A stretch of DNA of 64,000 bases from Myxacorys californica WJT36-NPBG1 (GCA_019359315.1 JAHHHO010000023.1:17413-81412), one strand, 5' to 3'. Numbered from the stretch's first letter, positions 9,362 to 17,937 are shown. Notes: generated by a model from the sequence alone, not told the origin. A program made the numbers and translations.

Positions 9362-10249
9362 ATGAATTTTCAGTCGGTTATTGCTACGTTGCATCAATTT
9401 TGGAGCGATCGCGGGTGTCTCATTGTTCAACCCTACGACACGGAAAAAGGGGCAGGAACCAAGAGCCCGCACACATTTTTAAGAGCCATTGGACCTGAAC
9501 CGTGGTCGGTTGCTTATGTAGAACCCTGCCGCCGCCCTGGCGATGGACGCTATGGAGAAAACCCGAATCGAGTGCAGCATTACTATCAGTATCAAGTGCT
9601 GATCAAGCCTTCACCTGATGATATTCAAGAGGTCTATTTAGAGTCGTTGAAAACATTAGGAATCCATCCTGAAGATCACGATATTCGATTTGTGGAAGAT
9701 AACTGGGAAGATGCGGCAGTCGGCGCGTGGGGTGTCGGTTGGGAGGTATGGCTCGATGGCATGGAGGTTACTCAATTTACCTACTTCCAGCAGTGCGGTG
9801 GCCTAGATTGCCGTCCCGTCTCGATCGAGATTACTTACGGGCTAGAACGCCTAACGATGTATCTTCAAGGCGTTAACTCCATTTTTGATATTAAATGGAA
9901 CGATAAATTGACCTACGGAGACGTGTTTCTTCAAGGTGAAATTGAAAGTTCTACCTATAACTTTGAAGCCTCGAATCCAGAATTGTTGTTTACGTTGTTC
10001 AAACTGTATGAACAAGAAGCCCAACAATTGATGCAGAAAGAATTAGTTCTACCTGCTTATGATCAGGTGTTGAAATGCTCTCACACGTTTAACTTACTAG
10101 ATGCACGAGGCGTTATTTCCGTAACAGAACGTGCTCGTTACATTGGTAGGGTTCGCAATTTGGCAAGACAAGTTGCACAACTTTATTTGAAGCAGCGTGA
10201 AGCAGCAGGATTTCCGCTATTAAAAGGTGAGGCTGCGTCTGTAAATTGA
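9362..10249 (+). CDS. glyQ: Glycyl-tRNA synthetase alpha subunit
   Basis: The protein has 295 residues, the usual length for GlyQ. It begins [24 protein letters not shown] and contains the class II core segments [32 protein letters not shown] and MYLQGVNSI. GlyQ is the catalytic half of the alpha2beta2 bacterial enzyme that charges tRNA-Gly. The beta subunit gene glyS is not in the window, and separate glyQ and glyS loci are normal in cyanobacteria. ATG 9362 lies just after GGAGAATGAGAAGAG, which overlaps the end of the Uma2 gene, so translation may be coupled. Confidence 0.97.
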   Translation: MNFQSVIATLHQFWSDRGCLIVQPYDTEKGAGTKSPHTFLRAIGPEPWSVAYVEPCRRPGDGRYGENPNRVQHYYQYQVLIKPSPDDIQEVYLESLKTLGIHPEDHDIRFVEDNWEDAAVGAWGVGWEVWLDGMEVTQFTYFQQCGGLDCRPVSIEITYGLERLTMYLQGVNSIFDIKWNDKLTYGDVFLQGEIESSTYNFEASNPELLFTLFKLYEQEAQQLMQKELVLPAYDQVLKCSHTFNLLDARGVISVTERARYIGRVRNLARQVAQLYLKQREAAGFPLLKGEAASVN

Positions 10250-10435
10250 TTTCGAGATCTGCGATCGCTTTGCATTAAAAAGCTAGCGCTCCACGTGGAT
10301 CTTTATTTAAAGGACATCTGAAATGAAGTTGTTCTTAACTGTAACTCGCTCTAAAATATTGCAGAAGAAATAAATAGAAGTGAAGAAATACAAGCCTTCC
10401 AAATGCATCTTTAGGCATTCTTTGCTTCGTAATTA

Positions 10436-10780
10436 TTATGCATGTTGTACAAAGTCGCGCAGCTTTGCTCTCAAGTCATCAGTAATTAAGGGGAAGGCAT
10501 TGATTTCTTTTATGATGGATGCTCTGGTTCTTCCTTCTTTTAGCATCTGTTGCACAACACTCTTAGCAATCTCATCAACACCATACTTGGCGATCGCACT
10601 GGAAAGAGTAGTGAGAATTCCAAGAATGGCTAATCCTCCCAGCATTCCAAATGGTCCTCCCAATGCTGCTAGTGCTGTTGTTAATGCAGCAGCCCCAGCA
10701 AATCCTGTAAAACCCATCACAATCACCAAAACTAATCCGGCTACTCCCAAGCCTGCAATTTTACTTACTAATTCATCCAT
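10436..10780 (-). CDS. Small glycine/alanine-rich membrane protein, unknown function
   Basis: The product has 114 residues. Residues 8-62 are strongly hydrophobic and rich in Gly and Ala (GFTGFAGAAALTTALAALGG, then GMLGGLAILGIL) and form two or three membrane helices with glycine-zipper spacing. Residues 66-114 are amphipathic and charged (VQQMLKEGRTRASIIKEINAF). The ATG at 10778-10780 is preceded on this strand by GAGAGG, a good ribosome site. Similar small proteins occur in other cyanobacteria as far as I recall, without assigned function. A holin-like, pore-forming or membrane-scaffold role would fit the composition, but nothing here proves it. It faces glyQ tail to tail. Confidence 0.7.
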   Translation of the reverse strand: MDELVSKIAGLGVAGLVLVIVMGFTGFAGAAALTTALAALGGPFGMLGGLAILGILTTLSSAIAKYGVDEIAKSVVQQMLKEGRTRASIIKEINAFPLITDDLRAKLRDFVQHA

Positions 10781-10958
10781 TTCTAGAAGCCTCTCTAGAT
10801 TTCTGCGTGTTTACAGTGCCCAGCATACCTACTTGATATATGAATTAAGGAAGAGGCTTGAGTGATTGTTCTTATTTTTACAGTGAGAATAGACAGCTCT
10901 GTATGAACTTCACGTAGAATCTTAAAAATTATTAGAAGCATGAATTGAGGAGAATACG

Positions 10959-11441
10959 ATGTCGTCTAGTTTGAGTCAAACTCTAGAGTCGATCGCGGCG
11001 TGGTTTCGCAGCTTCAATATTCCAGAGCCGATTGTGCATTGGGGACACCCTGCCATGATGGCGATCGTAGTTCTCGTTATGGGAAGCTTTGTGGCGTGGA
11101 CAGGATGGCGCGGTCGATTATCGAGCGATAAAGAAGTTGCTGCTAAAAGTCGGCTTGAGCATCGTAAAATTGCGCCCGCAATGACACTGTTTCTAGCTTT
11201 AGGGTATACCGGAGGCGTATTGTCATTGGTGATGCAGCAAAAGCCAATTTTAGAGAGTCCGCATTTTTGGACAGCAAACATTGCGCTAGGCTTCTTGTTT
11301 CTAAATGGCATTATTGCCTTCACTAATTTCGGTGGAAACAAACCCAGTTTACGGATGTTCCATGCTTATTTAGGTAGCGCTGCAATGGGTGTTCTACTGC
11401 TTCATGCCTTCTTTGGAATCAGACTTGGATTATCTATCTAA
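10959..11441 (+). CDS. DUF4079 family membrane protein
   Basis: The product has 160 residues with four predicted membrane helices: about 27-48 (ending GSFVAW), 72-91 (LALGYTGGVLSLV), 100-125 and 137-158. Conserved histidines fall in VHWGHPAMM, LEHRKIAP, MFHAYLG and LLHAFFG, a pattern recalling di-haem cytochrome b561 or ferric-reductase-like four-helix proteins. The DUF4079 assignment is by family resemblance, and haem binding is inference. GAGGAG precedes ATG 10959 by a good distance. A long hairpin follows the stop. Confidence 0.8.
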   Translation: MSSSLSQTLESIAAWFRSFNIPEPIVHWGHPAMMAIVVLVMGSFVAWTGWRGRLSSDKEVAAKSRLEHRKIAPAMTLFLALGYTGGVLSLVMQQKPILESPHFWTANIALGFLFLNGIIAFTNFGGNKPSLRMFHAYLGSAAMGVLLLHAFFGIRLGLSI

Positions 11442-11447
11442 ACGTTG

Positions 11448-11503
11448 TCTCGATAAAGAATGAGGAATGAGAGATGAAAGCCAATCCTCATTCTTTATCG
11501 AGA
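11448..11503. terminator. Long perfect hairpin after the DUF4079 gene
   Basis: Two perfectly complementary 19-base arms (TCTCGATAAAGAATGAGGA and its complement) flank an 18-base loop. No long T tract follows on the plus strand, so it is either an unusual terminator or a stabilising 3' end. Confidence 0.6.
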
Positions 11504-11604
11504 AGTGCCGCCGCAAGCGTCCTTAATCCCCTAGTTCAAAATCGACAGACCATTAGAAAGACGGGGTACTCTAAGTCAGTTTTTGTGATTTAGAGAAGAA
11601 ATTC

Positions 11605-13833
11605 ATGGCTGTGACAAGTGTAGCAATCTGGTGCTTGGCTTACATTTTAGGGCTGATGGCAACTGCCTTTCCCTGGGGTGGAGCCGCTGTTTTAGGGTGT
11701 GCAACGATCGCTGCATTTATCGTGCCTCGAATTAAACCAGGATACTTTCCAGCAAAAATCTGGCTCATTGCAGGCGTGATTGGAGTGCTAGCGAGTTTCT
11801 ATTTACCGTTGCGATCGCCCCAACCTAGCGCTCATGATGTCAGTCGTTTCGCCACTGACGCGAGACAAGAAATGACGGTTTACGGTCGGGTCGCAGAATT
11901 GCCGAGACTGACGCGGAGTGGAAAATCGCAAGTGTGGTTAGCGGTCAGTGGAGTAGCGTCAACCGACGAAAAAGTGGACGGCAAACTTTACGTAACGATG
12001 CCGCCAGTCATGGCGAAAGATTTGTATCCAGGAGCCGCGATCGCACTCACTGGATCGCTCTACAAACCTAAACCGGCTCTGAATCCCGGCGGATTTGATT
12101 TTCAGAAATACCTGGCTCAGGAAGAAAGTTTTGCAGGATTTAAGGCAACAACCGTAGAGCGCCTAGAACCAACGCAGAAACTGGGTTGGGGACTATGGAT
12201 GGTTCAGCAGAGAATTATTAAATCTCAAGCAGATCGATTGGGAAGCCCCGAAGGCGCGTTGCTCAGCGCAATGGTGCTAGGAGGCCGCGTGGTCAACATT
12301 CCGTTTGATGTGAAAGATGCGTTTACCAAGATTGGATTGAGTCATGCTCTCGCCGCATCGGGCTTTCAAGTGTCGTTAATTCTGAGCGTTGTGTTAACTC
12401 TGACTCGGCGGTTTCCTAAACTGGTGCAAGTGGCTTGCGGGATGGCAGGACTGATGATCTTTCTCGGACTTGCAGGAGTTCATCCTGCTGTGCTTCGAGC
12501 CGTCTTCATGGGATTTGCGATTTTAATCGGAGTTGCAGCCGATAAACAAGTCAAGCCGATTGGTTCATTGCTCTTAAGTGTGACAATCCTGCTATTTATC
12601 TATCCGACTTGGATCTGGAATCTAGGATTTCAGCTTAGCATTCTCGCAACTTTAGGTTTACTCGTTACCGTTCCGATATTAACAAAATGGTTAGATTGGC
12701 TACCTAGCGCGATCGCACCTCTCTTCGCTGTCCCGATTGCTGCATATATTTGGACATTACCTCTACAGCTCTATGCTTTTGGCATTGTTTCGCCGTATAG
12801 CATTTTAGTGAATGTGATTGTCACGCCACTTATTTCTATTCTTAGTATTGGTGGTTTTATCAGCGCGATATTAGCGTTAGCATCAGAATCCATTGGCAGC
12901 TATGCGGCATGGCTATTCTACTATCCGACACATTGGTTGATTGCGATCGTCATCTTCTTTTGCAAATTACCTGGAAACTCGGTTGCCCTTGGAACCATTT
13001 CTAGTGTGCTGACCTTAGCCTTATATGGATTGATTTGCTTACCTTGGTTGCAGCCGCGATGTCAACGTTGGTGGGGGCTGATTCTTTTGGTAGGCATTAG
13101 TTTAGTGTTTATTCCGGCAGGCTATGCGAGAGCAAATTTATTGCAGGTGAGCGCGATCGCAACGAATCGCGATCCGATCCTGATTATTCAAGATGGAGGA
13201 CGAGTCGGATTAGTTAATACAGGGGATGCGGCGACTGCAAGTTCGACGGTGCTGCCGTTTTTGCAAAAGCAAGGCGTAAATCAGATCGATTGGGCGATCG
13301 CGGCGAATCCCTCTAATCCCAATGGGTGGGCTACGCTTCTAGACACATTACCGATTAAAGCGTTCTATGATTTGTCTGATGCAAATCAGCCTGCCTTGAA
13401 TCCGCAAGCGATGCGATCGCTGGAGAAGCAGCACAGCCAGTATGTTCAGCTAACTGAAAACATTGCTTTGGGTGCGGTCGCCGTTCGTCCGCTCAGCCTT
13501 AATCCAACAATTGTTCAGTTTCAAATTGGGCAGCAGCGTTGGCTGTGGCTCAAAGATGTTCCTAGCGATCAGACAGAACTTTCTGAAGTCGATCTGCAAG
13601 GCAATCAAATCTTGTGGTGGTCTGGAAAAGCGTTACCGCCAACGCTGCTGAAGACACTCTCGCCAAAAAGCGCGATCGCTTACGCTCAGGTGAGTTCTCG
13701 AACCTACAATCAGTTGCAGCGCGTTGGAACCTCGGTCTACCGGACGGCTCAAACGGGCGCAATTCAATGGACGCCAAAGCTAGGGTTTAAGACAACTTTA
13801 GAATCGGGCGAAGCAGACGCCGCACTCTTGTAG
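11605..13833 (+). CDS. comEC: ComEC/Rec2 family DNA-uptake channel
   Basis: The protein has 742 residues. Membrane helices at the N terminus (1-70) are followed by a DUF4131-like soluble region (about 80-190: VYGRVAELPRLTRSG, LTGSLYKPKPALNPGGFDFQKYLA). The competence domain (about 210-480) contains GLSHALAASGFQVSLI, the ComEC signature, and many helices. Residues about 500-742 form a C-terminal metallo-beta-lactamase-like region in which the canonical HxHxDH metal motif is not visible, so any nuclease activity is doubtful. ComEC transports single-stranded DNA across the inner membrane during natural transformation, and the pilus ATPase PilT is elsewhere in this window. GAGAAG lies upstream of ATG 11605. 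Confidence 0.92.
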   Translation: MAVTSVAIWCLAYILGLMATAFPWGGAAVLGCATIAAFIVPRIKPGYFPAKIWLIAGVIGVLASFYLPLRSPQPSAHDVSRFATDARQEMTVYGRVAELPRLTRSGKSQVWLAVSGVASTDEKVDGKLYVTMPPVMAKDLYPGAAIALTGSLYKPKPALNPGGFDFQKYLAQEESFAGFKATTVERLEPTQKLGWGLWMVQQRIIKSQADRLGSPEGALLSAMVLGGRVVNIPFDVKDAFTKIGLSHALAASGFQVSLILSVVLTLTRRFPKLVQVACGMAGLMIFLGLAGVHPAVLRAVFMGFAILIGVAADKQVKPIGSLLLSVTILLFIYPTWIWNLGFQLSILATLGLLVTVPILTKWLDWLPSAIAPLFAVPIAAYIWTLPLQLYAFGIVSPYSILVNVIVTPLISILSIGGFISAILALASESIGSYAAWLFYYPTHWLIAIVIFFCKLPGNSVALGTISSVLTLALYGLICLPWLQPRCQRWWGLILLVGISLVFIPAGYARANLLQVSAIATNRDPILIIQDGGRVGLVNTGDAATASSTVLPFLQKQGVNQIDWAIAANPSNPNGWATLLDTLPIKAFYDLSDANQPALNPQAMRSLEKQHSQYVQLTENIALGAVAVRPLSLNPTIVQFQIGQQRWLWLKDVPSDQTELSEVDLQGNQILWWSGKALPPTLLKTLSPKSAIAYAQVSSRTYNQLQRVGTSVYRTAQTGAIQWTPKLGFKTTLESGEADAALL

Positions 13834-13878
13834 TATCATGGATAGCTGTGGGTATGAGTTACGCTTACTCATAGCTCT

Positions 13879-13963
13879 GGAGAGGTGTCCGAGCGGTTCA
13901 TGGTGACGCACTCGAAATGCGTTTTGGGGAAACCCAACGGGGGTTCGAATCCCCCCCTCTCCG
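13879..13963 (+). tRNA. tRNA-Ser (anticodon CGA)
   Basis: The acceptor stem GGAGAGG (13879-13885) pairs with CCTCTCC (13956-13962), with G13963 as discriminator. The anticodon loop ACTCGAAAT gives CGA, reading UCG. A long variable arm (TGGGGAAACCCAA) is typical of serine tRNAs, and the T arm is GGGGGTTCGAATCCCCC. CCA is not encoded. Confidence 0.97.
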
Positions 13964-14469
13964 TTTCAATTCAGCCAATATTGACAGGCAAGCACTACTG
14001 ACGTGAGTGCATAAAGCAGATCCCATTAGAATCGATCGCATAGAGATGAGTCATCGCACACGGTTCTCTGTCGGTTCTAACCTGCTTAGCCGAGATTCTT
14101 ACTAAAAGATTACTGCTAGCTTCGCATAGACTGTAGTGCTTCTATAAACTGTAGTACCTCTGTCGCTCCTGCTTTTCTTGAACCCACGCTTATCGCTGTT
14201 TTGAGCATAAATCTCTATTGACAATAAACTATGGGTTTTGCTAATGAAAAATTTGTGATAGAGTGCAGAGGTATTGCAATTCCTAAGAAGTTAGGCCTTT
14301 GCAGTAAGTAGCTTCTTTTCCACCTATATAGGGCCATCAAGCTAAAGCGGTCAGGGTCTGTGCGCCTGCTAAAGCACATTCGCAGACAGCTATTGGTCCG
14401 CTGCTCTATAAAAAGGCAGCGTTAACTAAATCTAGTCAGGCTAAATTCCTTAATGAGGCTCAGCAGTCA
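13964..14469. other. 506-base region after tRNA-Ser with no assigned gene
   Basis: I see no integrase, attachment repeat or second tRNA. A CACCTATATAGGGCC motif lies at 14321-14335. From 14332 the frame of the following small gene stays open for 46 codons before its TTG start but offers no ATG or GTG, so this part may be a transcribed leader or an unrecognised coding extension. Confidence 0.4.
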
Positions 14470-14682
14470 TTGAAAATTCAAGCGTTAGAAGTTAAGGTCG
14501 GCGATCGCATTCTTGCTTACTGCAACAACAAGATGCAAGTCTGTAAGGTAAAGCACATTTTAGAGCCTGGTCGGAGCAATGTCACTCTGTCAGTTTCTAC
14601 AACTGAACATTCCCGAAACTCGCTTTCCCGTGTCATTCGCTTTAGCGGAGATGCGCTAGTCGAACTTCAAGCTAAGAGTTAG
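14470..14682 (+). CDS. Small hypothetical protein with beta-barrel-like VGDRI motif
   Basis: A TTG start at 14470 gives 70 residues (IQALEVKVGDRILAYCNNKMQVCKVKHI, then VTLSVSTTEHSRNSLSRVIRFSGDALVEL). The predicted strand-rich pattern with VGDRILAY resembles small OB/SH3-like or Hint-like barrels, but I recognise no family. GAGG lies 12 bases upstream, a little far. The frame is open for another 46 codons upstream without a standard start. It is followed by the 36-codon gene. Confidence 0.5.
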   Translation: MKIQALEVKVGDRILAYCNNKMQVCKVKHILEPGRSNVTLSVSTTEHSRNSLSRVIRFSGDALVELQAKS

Positions 14683-14834
14683 CAAAGCCGTTTCTGCGGG
14701 AGTAACCAGTTCAGCGATGCACCTTGTCTGTCAACAGCAGACACTATTTGCATGGATATAATATGCATCGCGACTGGCTGCTGTCCGCTTGCCGTCTATT
14801 TATATAGAAATGCTTACTTAATGTAGGAGGGATT

Positions 14835-14945
14835 ATGTCAAAAGAGAAGAAAGGCAACAAGGAATCTAAAAAGCCGAAAGCCCAGTCTGATGGCAAAAAG
14901 CCAAAGAAAGACCCTAAAAGATACGATGGGCTGGGAGGCAATTAG
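14835..14945 (+). CDS. 36-residue lysine-rich small protein
   Basis: The start ATG at 14835 is preceded by a near-perfect ribosome site, TAGGAGGGATT. The product is 36 residues, starting MSKEKKGNKESKKPK and ending PKRYDGLGGN, with Lys making up about a third of it and no hydrophobic core. It is likely disordered and nucleic-acid- or ribosome-binding, but that is inference from charge only. The strong ribosome site and clean stop support a real gene. Confidence 0.62.
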   Translation: MSKEKKGNKESKKPKAQSDGKKPKKDPKRYDGLGGN

Positions 14946-14961
14946 CCTAATCCTGGTTTAA

Positions 14962-15139
14962 TTTTAGTTTTTTCGTCCATTTGCAACACTCCGCTTTGCA
15001 AAAGTGTTAGAGTAGACTAGAGAATAGAGTATCGGTTGCAGCATTTGTTTTTGGGATTAACGGATTTTTGCGTTTTTCATCGGCAGACTTCTCTCCGAGA
15101 TTTTACTCCACACACTTCTTTAATTTTGGAGACAGTCTT
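14962..15139 (+). promoter_or_regulatory. Leader and promoter region of the RRM protein
   Basis: The stretch holds a small inverted repeat (AACACT 14985-14990 with AGTGTT 15003-15008) and a TTGCAA..TAGACT promoter-like pair around 14998-15020. A pyrimidine-rich leader of about 100 bases leads to the start codon. Long leaders are known for cold-inducible cyanobacterial rbp genes; regulation here is inferred. Confidence 0.35.
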
Positions 15140-15424
15140 ATGTCGATTTATGTAGGTAACTTATCTTATGAAGTTACAGAAGCAGGTCTAACGTCCATAT
15201 TTGCAGAGTATGGATCGGTCAAGCGAGTTCAGCTTCCCACTGATCGCGAAACAGGCCGTATGCGCGGCTTTGGGTTTGTAGAAATGGGTGCAGATGCAGA
15301 AGAGACCGCTGCGATCGAAGCGCTAGACGGAGCAGAATGGATGGGTCGCGACTTGAAGGTTAACAAAGCAAAGCCCCGTGAAGATCGCGGTGGCGGTGGC
15401 TCCTTCGGTGGTGGACGCAGATAA
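15140..15424 (+). CDS. RRM-type RNA-binding protein, glycine-rich tail
   Basis: The product has 94 residues. It contains one RNA recognition motif with RNP2 SIYVGNL at the N terminus and RNP1 RGFGFVEM at about residues 43-50, then a short Gly-rich tail ending GGGSFGGGRR. Cyanobacterial Rbp proteins of this type bind RNA, and many are cold-induced. The start ATG at 15140 is the conserved MSIYVGNLSYEV and is preceded by TGGAGA, so the longer reading upstream is rejected. Two hairpins follow the stop. No rpsU gene, its common neighbour in cyanobacteria, lies next to it. Confidence 0.93.
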   Translation: MSIYVGNLSYEVTEAGLTSIFAEYGSVKRVQLPTDRETGRMRGFGFVEMGADAEETAAIEALDGAEWMGRDLKVNKAKPREDRGGGGSFGGGRR

Positions 15425-15479
15425 TTCTGCGAAGCAACAATTGAACGTTGAGATGGTCAGATCTTAAACCCCGAATTGA

Positions 15480-15513
15480 ACAAGATGGCTTGCTGCTTTG
15501 TTCGTCATCTTGT
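15480..15513 (+). repeat. Inverted repeat in the rbp 3' region
   Basis: ACAAGATG at 15480-15487 pairs with CATCTTGT at 15506-15513 around an 18-base loop. It lacks a T run and precedes the true terminator, so it may be an RNA-stabilising stem. Confidence 0.5.
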
Positions 15514-15538
15514 CCCAACTTATAAATCTGATTTTAAG

Positions 15539-15570
15539 AGGCTCGGGCAGGGATGCTTGAGCCTTTTTTT
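15539..15570 (+). terminator. Rho-independent terminator of the RRM gene
   Basis: AGGCTC pairs with GAGCCT around a partly paired loop and is followed by a run of seven to eight T residues. Confidence 0.85.
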
Positions 15571-15679
15571 AATTGGTTGAGTGCGATCGTCGCGATTGGG
15601 ATTTCTACCTAAGAAAAGCAGAGCTAGCTAACCGAAGCTCGTCATAAACAAATTAGCTTGTACAACAAAGCAAAACACT

Positions 15680-15910
15680 ATGCACACTCTAGATAGACAA
15701 ATGGGAACACTTCATGCTCACAAGAATGATTACTACCTAGAAGTAGAAGAATTGAAATTCCGAATCTTTGAATTTGATTATCACAAAGTAAAAGAAGGCG
15801 ACAAGAACGGCTCAGCGCAACTGTTCAGTTATCAGAACAGCATTGATGGTTTCGCTGGCTATGTCTATATGGGAAGCCTTCAAATTGAACCTGCAACTAC
15901 TAGCGCTTAG
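15680..15910 (+). CDS. Small hypothetical protein
   Basis: The product has 76 residues with aromatic- and acid-rich segments (NDYYLEVEELKFRIFEFDYHKV, LFSYQNSIDGFAGYVYMG). There is no signal peptide or membrane helix. I do not recognise a family. No clear ribosome site precedes ATG 15680; Met at 15701 is an alternative start. It converges on the fasciclin gene, with a bidirectional palindrome between them. Confidence 0.5.
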   Translation: MHTLDRQMGTLHAHKNDYYLEVEELKFRIFEFDYHKVKEGDKNGSAQLFSYQNSIDGFAGYVYMGSLQIEPATTSA

Positions 15911-15940
15911 GTAGCTAAAGAATATAGGTATATAAAAAAG

Positions 15941-15978
15941 CAGAGGGGCAGCAACTAGCGCTAGTTGCTGCCCCTCTG
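15941..15978 (-). terminator. 38-base perfect palindrome, terminator of the fasciclin gene
   Basis: The sequence is a perfect palindrome with arms CAGAGGGGCAGCAACTAG and its complement. An A-rich tract at 15932-15940 becomes a T run on the minus strand, so it terminates the minus-strand gene and may block plus-strand readthrough too. Confidence 0.88.
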
Positions 15979-16007
15979 AAACTATAGGTTAAGTGCGACG
16001 ATCGCGC

Positions 16008-16409
16008 TTATGCAGGAATCAACACGGTATCGATAATATGAATGACACCATTATCAGCCGCAACATCAGGAGTTGTGACGGTAGACTCATTCACTTTGAC
16101 ACCACTGGAAGCATCAATTTTTACATCTGAACCTTGGACCGTAGTAGCTGATTTCAGCTTAACGACATCAGCCGCCATCACTTTACCTTCTACGACATGA
16201 TAGGTCAAGATTTGCTTAAGTTTTGCCGTGTCCTTGAGCAACCCATCTACTGTTCCTTCGGGAAGCTTAGCAAATGCTTCGTCCGTTGGTGCAAAGACGG
16301 TAAAAGGACCTTTGCCTTTGAGCGTATCAACCAAATTGGCAGCCTTGACTGCGGCAACTAGGGTGCTGAATGAACCAGCATTAACGGCAGTATCAACAAT
16401 GTCAGCCAC
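16008..16409 (-). CDS. Fasciclin (FAS1) domain protein
   Basis: The product has 133 residues forming a single FAS1 domain: [21 protein letters not shown], the H1 motif [16 protein letters not shown], the YH motif [11 protein letters not shown], and the C-terminal H2 motif [16 protein letters not shown]1 domains mediate adhesion and are usually secreted. No signal peptide is visible, although many cyanobacterial one-domain homologues also lack one. The ATG is at 16407-16409. The gene is monocistronic, with a strong terminator at 15941-15978. Confidence 0.93.
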   Translation of the reverse strand: MADIVDTAVNAGSFSTLVAAVKAANLVDTLKGKGPFTVFAPTDEAFAKLPEGTVDGLLKDTAKLKQILTYHVVEGKVMAADVVKLKSATTVQGSDVKIDASSGVKVNESTVTTPDVAADNGVIHIIDTVLIPA

Positions 16410-16546
16410 GTATTCACCTAGTTTTTGTTTTTCGTATCTGTAAATAAGTGTAAACTACTTTCTAAGAAATAGCTTGTGTTTTGTAATACTCGATACGAAA
16501 TCTCATGAAGCTATTGAACTGAAGGATAAATAACTCGCTCAATGCT

Positions 16547-17410
16547 TTAGAGGCTGTTGGCTGCAAAGGTGTTGCATTGCTCCGGATCTCCCGTCTCAAT
16601 GCCTCGCTTAAACCAGCGCGTGCGTTGAGCAGAACTACCATGAGTAAAGGATTCTGGAACGACGCGTCCCCTCGCTTGCTCTTGCAGCCGATCGTCGCCA
16701 ATCGCGCTTGCCGCACCCAATGCTTCTTCAATGTCACCTTGCTCTAGAATTTGCCGCGATCGCTGGGCGCGATTCCCCCAAACGCCTGCATAACAGTCTG
16801 CCTGCAATTCCAGCATTACTGAAAGCTGATTGGCTTCTGTTTTGCTGACCTGCTTTTGCAGCCGTTGCACCTTGTCTGATGTGCCCAATAAATTTTGGAC
16901 ATGATGCCCAACCTCATGGGCAATGACATACGCTTGAGCAAAGTCTCCGGGTGCTTGGTATTTGGTTTGGAGATCGCGGTAGAAACTTAGATCAATGTAA
17001 ACTTTCTGATCTGCCGGACAGTAGAACGGGCCCATAGCAGAGCGGGCAGATCCGCAGGCAGATTCAACTGCACTTGAAAATAAGACTAATTTTGGCTTTC
17101 GGTATGTGCTGCCATTCTGCCGAAAAATCTCGCTCCAAGTGTCTTCGGTGTCTGCTAAAACGACGGAAACAAACTCAGCCATTTGGTCATTGGCTGGAGG
17201 TTGTCCGGTCTGCGGATACTGAGTTTGGGGTGCTCTAGGGGCTTGATCGTTAGAGGCTTGGTTGAGAATTACACTGGGATCGCCGCCTAAGAGGGTGACC
17301 ACGATCGCTAAAACAATGGTTCCGATGCCGCCCCCGACCACTGGGCCAGAGACTCCTCTGCCCCGTCTGTCCTCAACATTCGTACTCCGACGACCATCCT
17401 TCCAGTCCAT
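16547..17410 (-). CDS. Neutral zinc metallopeptidase (YpfJ family)
   Basis: The product has 287 residues. An N-terminal RRS/RRG-rich segment and a membrane anchor (VVGGGIGTIVLAIVVTLLGG) are followed by a catalytic domain with the zinc motif AYVIAHEVGHHVQNLLG and the third-ligand region LQADCYAGVW. The C terminus has SFTHGSSAQRTRWFKRGIETGDPEQC, diagnostic of this family. The substrate is unknown, and the active site should face the periplasm. I choose the ATG at 17408-17410 because GGAGATTGCAAA precedes it and the homologous N terminus is MDWKDGRRS; the more distal start adds an unlikely 11 residues. Confidence 0.92.
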   Translation of the reverse strand: MDWKDGRRSTNVEDRRGRGVSGPVVGGGIGTIVLAIVVTLLGGDPSVILNQASNDQAPRAPQTQYPQTGQPPANDQMAEFVSVVLADTEDTWSEIFRQNGSTYRKPKLVLFSSAVESACGSARSAMGPFYCPADQKVYIDLSFYRDLQTKYQAPGDFAQAYVIAHEVGHHVQNLLGTSDKVQRLQKQVSKTEANQLSVMLELQADCYAGVWGNRAQRSRQILEQGDIEEALGAASAIGDDRLQEQARGRVVPESFTHGSSAQRTRWFKRGIETGDPEQCNTFAANSL

Positions 17411-17561
17411 TTTGCAATCTCCAGATTTCTGAAAGCTGTCCAAATCTGGACAATTACAACCAATGCGCGGTAATTCGCAGAGTAGTTATTTAGGTTGTGT
17501 CAGGTCATCTATCCAAGGATGAGTGGGTGAGGCGGTTGTTTTCAACTAAATGGAGGTTACG

Positions 17562-17825
17562 TTAACTAACCACAATCCAGGTATAGGTGAGCATTCCGAT
17601 TAGGCCCAGCCCAATGACGACTTCTTTCTGCTGGTTCCAAAGAGAATTTAACCCATTGAAGACAAACGCTAGAGACTCTCGACGCTCTTGGTTGAGATCT
17701 GCGATTAACACGGCGACTTTGGCATCTACTTCTTCGAGCGACACTTCGCCTCGCTGGTAAGCGGCTTCTAGCTCGTTTAGCTTGCGCCAGTAGTCATTAG
17801 TTGCTTGTAATAAATTGGGGATCAT
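17562..17825 (-). CDS. Small tail-anchored membrane protein, unknown function
   Basis: The product has 87 residues. A charged helical N-terminal part (TNDYWRKLNELEAAYQRGEVSLEEVDAKVAVLIADL) is followed by a single C-terminal membrane helix (VVIGLGLIGMLTYTWIVVS). ATG 17825 is preferred over upstream alternatives because the extra residues look noncoding. I recognise no family. It is transcribed away from the repeat region and the NACHT gene. Confidence 0.6.
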   Translation of the reverse strand: MIPNLLQATNDYWRKLNELEAAYQRGEVSLEEVDAKVAVLIADLNQERRESLAFVFNGLNSLWNQQKEVVIGLGLIGMLTYTWIVVS

Positions 17826-17937
17826 GGCAAAAAAGTTGTATTTGTATAGTTTTGTTACAACTCTAGTGCAGTAATTAGGGTGGCGTTCTCTGTAAAGGGT
17901 TAGAGTTTGCAGAGTCAATGGTTAGAGCAATGCGTTT

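Noticed and set aside
10380..10865. Plus-strand frame opposite the small membrane protein
   Set aside because: It is the antisense of a Gly/Ala-rich helix protein, has odd composition and no ribosome site, while the minus-strand gene has GAGAGG before its ATG.
13879..14469. Integration site or genomic island at tRNA-Ser
   Set aside because: No repeat of the tRNA 3' end, no integrase and no foreign gene block follow it.
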